22,123 bases of DNA from Suillus spraguei (Eukaryota; Basidiomycota; Agaricomycetes; Boletales; Suillaceae): contig JABCPU010000899.1 in NCBI GenBank assembly GCA_016800925.1, positions 1-22,123 of the forward strand. The letters run 5' to 3'. The position numbers and the translations under genes were made by a program. The first letter of the stretch is position 1; each line of letters opens with the position of its first letter. Below, piece after piece: positions 17,516-22,123 of this stretch. The notes below the pieces were generated by a model. The model saw nothing but the letters and a program-made list of their open reading frames with translations. It did no database searches and was not told the origin of the DNA.

Positions 17516-20500
17516 ATGTCACTACTATCTGTGGTACGGAATCATGGGCTGTATCATCTCTCCTGCGTCGTCCTTGTCCTATTAACCCTTTCAGCTAGCG
17601 TCATTGGGCAAACATGTATGAACTACGGTGAAACTTCTCTATCTAATGCTTCGAGCTGTATTTGTCCTCCCGGCTTTGGAGGTGCTACTTGTGCACAACC
17701 AGGATGCGGTGGCACTATATTTGACGGTTCGAGCCGCTCTTTAGCTCAACCATCTGCGTCATCGTCTGGCTTTGCAAACTTGACCACATCCGATTGCACC
17801 TGCGAAAGCGGATGGGGAGGAGTAGGCTGTAATGTTTGCACCACTTCTTCAGCGTGCCAGGTCGCGGATGTCGCAGTCAATGGCAATGCAACCTTGGGGC
17901 TCGACGGCGGTCTAGTTGGTCTGAACGATACTCTGGTTTGTAATACTGCCCCTACTGTATGGGCAGCTGGCGAACTTAGTTGTCAAGTTAATGTCAGTTC
18001 AACATCGTCGAATTCGAGTGTTTAGTGTCCCGATTTGACTTATTTGTTAATCTAGAATCCCACATTAGAGGCACTGTATCCTCTTGGATCTACTCTGAAC
18101 ATCCTCCGAACTTTGAACAGTCTTTATCACCATTGCATAATACCAGTGGAACGTTATTGTCGCCTTCCACCAGCTCCTCCATCTATGCTCAACTTATGTA
18201 TGCTGGCGTCGAGCAGTTCTTTTGTACCGCTTCGCCTTGTACTCAACACCATCCAACTCCATCATCAGTTCGGGCGATACTACCTCGAGCACCTGGACAT
18301 GTCAGAATCTTTCATGTAGCTGTATCCAAAATGCCACATTCTGCGGTGGTGTCCCGGTCTCAAACCTCACAAGTACCATTGACGGACTCACTGGAACATT
18401 GACAGTTGCGTGCGATAGCACCGATACCTGTTATTTTCAACAGGATGTCATCAATTCAGTATTCGGAAGTCAGGGCTTATCTATGGAAGGCTGCGTCTTT
18501 GGTGAATGTGTCTCTCAAGCCGTTATCGACACAACGAACGCTACTTCTTCCGCTGCAGCTGCGTCGGGTGGAACTGAACTCACCGGGGAGTTATTGCAGG
18601 ACTCGCTGTTGTCGTTGTAATAATTGCGTTTGGGTTAGCGGTCGTTGCGTGGGGTTGGTATATCCAACGAGCGGCGAGGAAGTTACCTTTCAATGGAGGC
18701 CAAAGCGGCGGAGTAAGCGTTCGATGGTCCGACATTTCATATATTGTGCAATCGCCAAAAATTCACCGTCCTCTCTGATTGCCAAATCTACCATCCGGGG
18801 GGAAAAAACCATACTCATAGCGTCAGTGGCAGTATTGAATCAGGTCAGCTGATGGCAATCCTTGGTCCTAGCGGAGCAGGCAAGACTACTCTTGTTGAGC
18901 TCATCGCTGGGAAGACAAAATCGGGTCAATATACAGGATCTATCACGTTCCCTCCATATGCCCCTGGACATCATCCAAGGGTAGCTTTCGTTCCGCAGAG
19001 TGACATCCTTCCTTCAATGTTGACGGTCCGGGAAGCCCTTACATTCGCCGCATGCCTTCGCCTCCCAGAAGCTCTTCCCGCATCCTCAAAGGTAGCGCTG
19101 GTCTCCACTGTTATTTCTAAACTAGGTTTAGATGGCATCGCCGAAACTAGAATTGGCTCTACGGATGGGACCAGTAGGGGTATCAGTGGCGGAGAAGCTC
19201 GTCGCATTAGCATTGGGCTCGAACTTGTTAGTTGCCCGGATGTGCTCGTTTGTGATGAGCCTACCAGCGGATTGGACTCAGTCAGCGCCTTCAGGGTTGT
19301 CAATGTACTGAAGGAACTCGCACGTGAAGGTGGAGTTCCATAAGTCATCCAGGCTCACATGGACATCGAAAGGGTGTGGCGGTGATCTGTAGCGTGCATC
19401 AGCCGAGTTCGCGGCTTTACCACACCTTCGACTCCGTTCACCTCCTTTCCAATGGCGCGCACTGTACTCGGGGCCAGGCGGATTAGCACCAGCACGATAC
19501 TTCATGCGCATGCGAGAAGAGGGTGGAGCCGGGGCTGATGTTCTGCCTTACGAAGAAGGTTACAACGTCGCAGATCACCTACTTGACATTGCAAGCGAGT
19601 CTCCTGGTATCCCCGGCATGCCACTGGGCAACAATGCGGTTGGCGAAGTAGGGCCAAGTGTCAGCAGCGAGGAGAGGGTCCATGGAGGGAAAGACGTCGA
19701 AGCGCTCTCTACGCAAAATTTGGCACCGGGCATGTATATGGCAACTTTCCTCACACAGTTGCAAGTACTTTGCGGACGCGAATGGAAAGTTTTAAGAAGG
19801 TGCACACGCTTTTACTTATTCATCTCTATGACCTCTAACCCAGTTGACTTTGGCAGAGACAAGACCTTATTTTTCACGCACGTGTGCGTCGCTTGTGTGC
19901 TCGGCGTATTTTGTGGTATGTGTAAATGATTATGTTGTTGATTGCGTTAAACGTCATTGTAGGTGGTCTCTACTATCAAACTGGTTCAACTATCGCTGGA
20001 TTCCAGGCCAGAGTTGGATGCCTTTTCTTCATGGTAAGAAATTATGGTTTGATTGTGCAGGCTCGACATAAAACCACTTTCAGGGGTCCCTCATTGCATT
20101 CTCATCCCTCAGCACACTCTATAATATCGTTGAAAATACGACCCCTCTTCCTTCGTGAGAGGTTCAACTGGTATTACAGGTTTGTCCATTTCTTCCCGAT
20201 AGAGATTCTTTCCTCAGATGCCTTTAGCCCAACAGCTTGGCTTCTTTCACGCCTGATATTCGACGTGATACCCTTCGCATTATACCCACCATCGCTGTGT
20301 GCACCATGCAAGTTGCTTTAGTTCCATTATCCATACTTGTGGACTGATCTAGGATTTCAGCACATACTGGATGGCTGGGCTTGCACATGATGCAGTTCAT
20401 TTCTTCAAGTTTATATTCGTCATCGTCCTGTACACGCTAGTCATGACACTCTTTGTATGTTTTTTTTCTACTATCACGCCCTACTTCCTCTGATTACTGG

Positions 20501-21004
20501 ATTGCCACGCAGAACTTCCTTTTAGGACGCTATTCCGCAAATGGCGGGATTGCGATCCTGATTTCCGCTCTTTTTGCCCTCTACCAGATGACCTATGCCG
20601 GTTTCTTTGTCCACCTCGCTTCAATACCGCCTGTCTTGCTTTGGCTGCAATGGCTTTGCCCGCTCAAAGTGTGTGTATTTGACATTTCACGTTTCATAAG
20701 TGTTTATTGAATCCGCCAGTATACCCTTGAAGCCATTTCGGTAAACGAAGTAGGTTCAGGACTGATGATCAGCGATACCTTGCAAGGCGTACCCGTCAAT
20801 GTATCGGCCACCCTCATCATGCAGCTGGTGTGTATTATATCTGTATCTTTCCCTTCGCATCACTGATTGATCACTGCACACAAGCTGTTCGGTTTTGGCT
20901 TGAACAATTATTATAGAGATATTCTTGTACTCTTTGCCTTTATCGCTGGGCTCGGTGTTGCTGTTATCGCTGTCGTCTGGTTGAAGGTACAGGAGAGACG
21001 GTGA
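17516..21004 (+). pseudogene. ADP1: ADP1-type ABCG (White-family) transporter with EGF-like domain, multiply frameshifted
   Basis: Nine introns (17993-18055, 19800-19856, 19916-19962, 20034-20083, 20180-20227, 20308-20360, 20455-20512, 20669-20719, 20828-20884) give an ordered protein: signal peptide (SCVVLVLLTLSASVIG), EGF-like Cys-rich lumenal domain (CICPPGFGGATC), a first membrane helix (AGLAVVVVIIAFGLAVVAWG), and the nucleotide-binding domain with Walker A GPSGAGKTT (18864-18890), signature ISGGEARR (19182-19205), Walker B LVCDEPTSGLD (19245-19277) and H-loop SVHQPSS. An ABC2-type membrane domain follows to the TGA at 21002. This matches yeast Adp1 architecture; the substrate is unknown. 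Single-base indels break the frame near 18120, 18245, 18590, 18760, 19341, 19457, 20135 and 20270, mostly in short homopolymers. Motifs and splice sites remain perfect, so decay is recent. Intron 20308-20360 is GC-AG. Confidence 0.85.
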
Positions 21005-21446
21005 TGGTCACCTTTGTGGACAAGTTGCTTGCGTAGTATCTCAAGTTGTTATATATTAGGCCTGTTGACTTAGTTTTGTTTTGCCACTCAATTCATCGCT
21101 AATGAAATAGGTGTTTCTTAACATTGTTTAGCTTCATGAGAACTTTCGGGGGCCATTATTATTCCAGGGTAAACAATAACTGAACTAAAGTTGCAACAGG
21201 CGTCCCTGTCATATCAGTGCATCAAAATGTTGAGATTGTAGCACACCAGTAATGCATCATCACTTTGGTGCGTCACTTGTGCATCACCCCATGCATCTTT
21301 GATGCATCCCACCACCGCATTTTTTAGACTGTGGGAAATCTGCGTTCACTGCTCTATGCTTGTTGCATTCGGACCACTCGGCCGAATCTCGTGCAAGAGT
21401 GAGATGAGCAGTTTGGTGAGTAACCGCGTATTTTCGGGAGTAACAG
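21005..21446. other. 3' region of the ABC gene and TGATGCA-rich spacer
   Basis: No coding sequence is supported. Between about 21200 and 21310 the words GCATCA / TGATGC occur repeatedly (TGCATCAT, GTGCATCACC, CATGCATC, GATGCATC), including the palindrome GATGCATC, which resembles the end of a decayed element. A possible donor GTGAGT at 21416 precedes the next fragment. Confidence 0.4.
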
Positions 21447-21859
21447 CCAGCTGATGCACGCCACGGACAAGACGCTGATGATATTGATGATCCGGTCATA
21501 AAGGGCCGGAAGGATAACGCATATAATCTGGAGATGGATTCCCCTGATGAAGATTCGGGTGAAGAAATGCGGCTGCGGGTAAGGGCAGTGGGGGGAAAAC
21601 GCGCCTAGGGAAACAGACTACAGTAGCCCCAAAAGTGAAACATGCTCTCACAAGCAGACCATCTGAGGCACAGCCAGCTGTATCGTCTAAAGCCCAAGAG
21701 CCATCAAACACAGCTGATGGGACACGAAGAGCCGAACCGCGTAGAGTTGGTCATGCATCTCATCCGGGAGGTGCATTGCGTAGCAAACGAGGAGATTCGT
21801 CAGAACGGACTACGGAACCGCCATTGCAAGGAAAGAAGAGCAGCAGGGAAGTTCCGTGA
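21447..21859 (+). pseudogene. low-complexity, charged protein fragment with frameshift (unknown)
   Basis: After a possible acceptor (AACAG at 21446), one frame reads GQDADDIDDPVIKGRKDNAY, LEMDSPDEDSGEEMRLR and ends at a TAG (21606). A shift in the GGGGGGAAAA run just upstream gives TVAPKVKHALTSRPSEAQPA, SSKAQEPSNTADGTRRAEPR, SERTTEPPLQGKKSSREVP to a TGA at 21857. An acidic then Lys/Arg/Ser/Pro-rich profile suggests the disordered N-terminus of a larger nuclear or element-encoded protein. The frame at 21642-22019 is also open and shares the first frame, so the correct path beyond 21600 is uncertain. Family not recognised. Confidence 0.35.
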
Positions 21860-22123
21860 AACGGATCGCGCCGAGAAACGTATTTGGATGGAAAGAAACG
21901 AGAAATGCCCGGCGGAAGATGCTTTGCAAGAATCACCGCTAAACGCGCCAGAAGGCCAAAGCTCCACAGAAATGGTCCAAGAACCTAGTTCCGGATACAC
22001 CAACTTCGTCAAGTCTTGAATGCCCGGAAGTGGATTTGATGGCTTGGTACTAGAGTCCTACATGGTGTTTGTAATGCAAATACCCTGAACTCCTGACTTA
22101 GTTTCTGGTAATGTGCATTTCCT
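21860..22123. other. continuation of the decayed ORF region, nothing certain
   Basis: Open frames with Arg/Lys-rich composition continue to about 22019 in two phases (RETDRAEKRIWMERNEK in one, RCFARITAKRARRPKLHR in another). No start, domain or splice site settles which is real, and the window ends. Confidence 0.3.

Overview
The window looks like chromosomal DNA of a basidiomycete fungus, most likely an Agaricomycete. Genes are cut by many 47-68 nt GT-AG introns with CTAAC/CTRAT-type branch sites, and the recognisable proteins (an Adp1-type ABCG transporter with EGF-like lumenal domain, a polyporopepsin-type aspartic protease, Furry/Tao3, Cox17) fit that group. It is a repeat-rich accessory region: one apparently intact, very unusual gene on the left, about 3.5 kb of satellite and minisatellite DNA in the middle, and a run of broken genes on the right.

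Left part (1-6026, + strand). A 156-bp satellite (107-1020) carries near-perfect 20-22 bp palindromes with core CATACGCGTATG or CATACATGTATG. A multi-exon gene follows (1226-6026). Its model of 20 in-frame exons, including nine 21-nt microexons, encodes about 1193 aa with no internal stop or frameshift. The microexons come from eleven tandem copies of an 86-bp unit made of one 65-nt intron plus one 21-nt exon; each exon encodes one heptad VA(D/G)TASK. Every intron of that array carries the palindrome next to its 5' splice site. Five of the six introns in the main body carry the same palindrome placed so that its right arm (TATGCTAA) is the branch site. The protein has an Ala/Lys-rich repeat tail, an acidic segment, a region with a ParB/sulfiredoxin-like GNHRW motif and a basic C-terminus. 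The combination of a putative ParB-like DNA binder, palindromes in its own introns and a palindromic satellite next door is the best candidate here for an undescribed system; it could be a eukaryotic parS-like or self-regulating splicing arrangement. This functional reading is inference.

Middle (5838-11130). Two oppositely oriented arrays of an 11/14-bp unit (ATGAAACYACT) flank a small gene fragment (6429-6815, - strand). They are followed by three copies of a TAGGATG-headed short repeat (one with terminal inverted repeats), a 170-bp tandem repeat (9562-10110) and a 27-bp minisatellite (10436-10975).

Right (11147-22123). Nearly all genes here are broken: a frameshifted unknown gene (11147-11760), an N-terminal Furry/Tao3 fragment (- strand, 12301-13254), an aspartic protease lacking both catalytic motifs (13441-14460), two - strand unknown or mobile-element-associated genes (14732-15318; 15644-16990), the 5' exons of COX17 joined to foreign sequence (16991-17203), an almost complete ADP1-type ABC transporter with about eight single-base indels (17516-21004), and a frameshifted low-complexity ORF (21447-21859). 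Fragments keep their introns, so they arose at DNA level, for example by element-mediated capture or segmental duplication followed by decay. The indel-free left gene is an internal control arguing that the indels on the right are not simply sequencing error.
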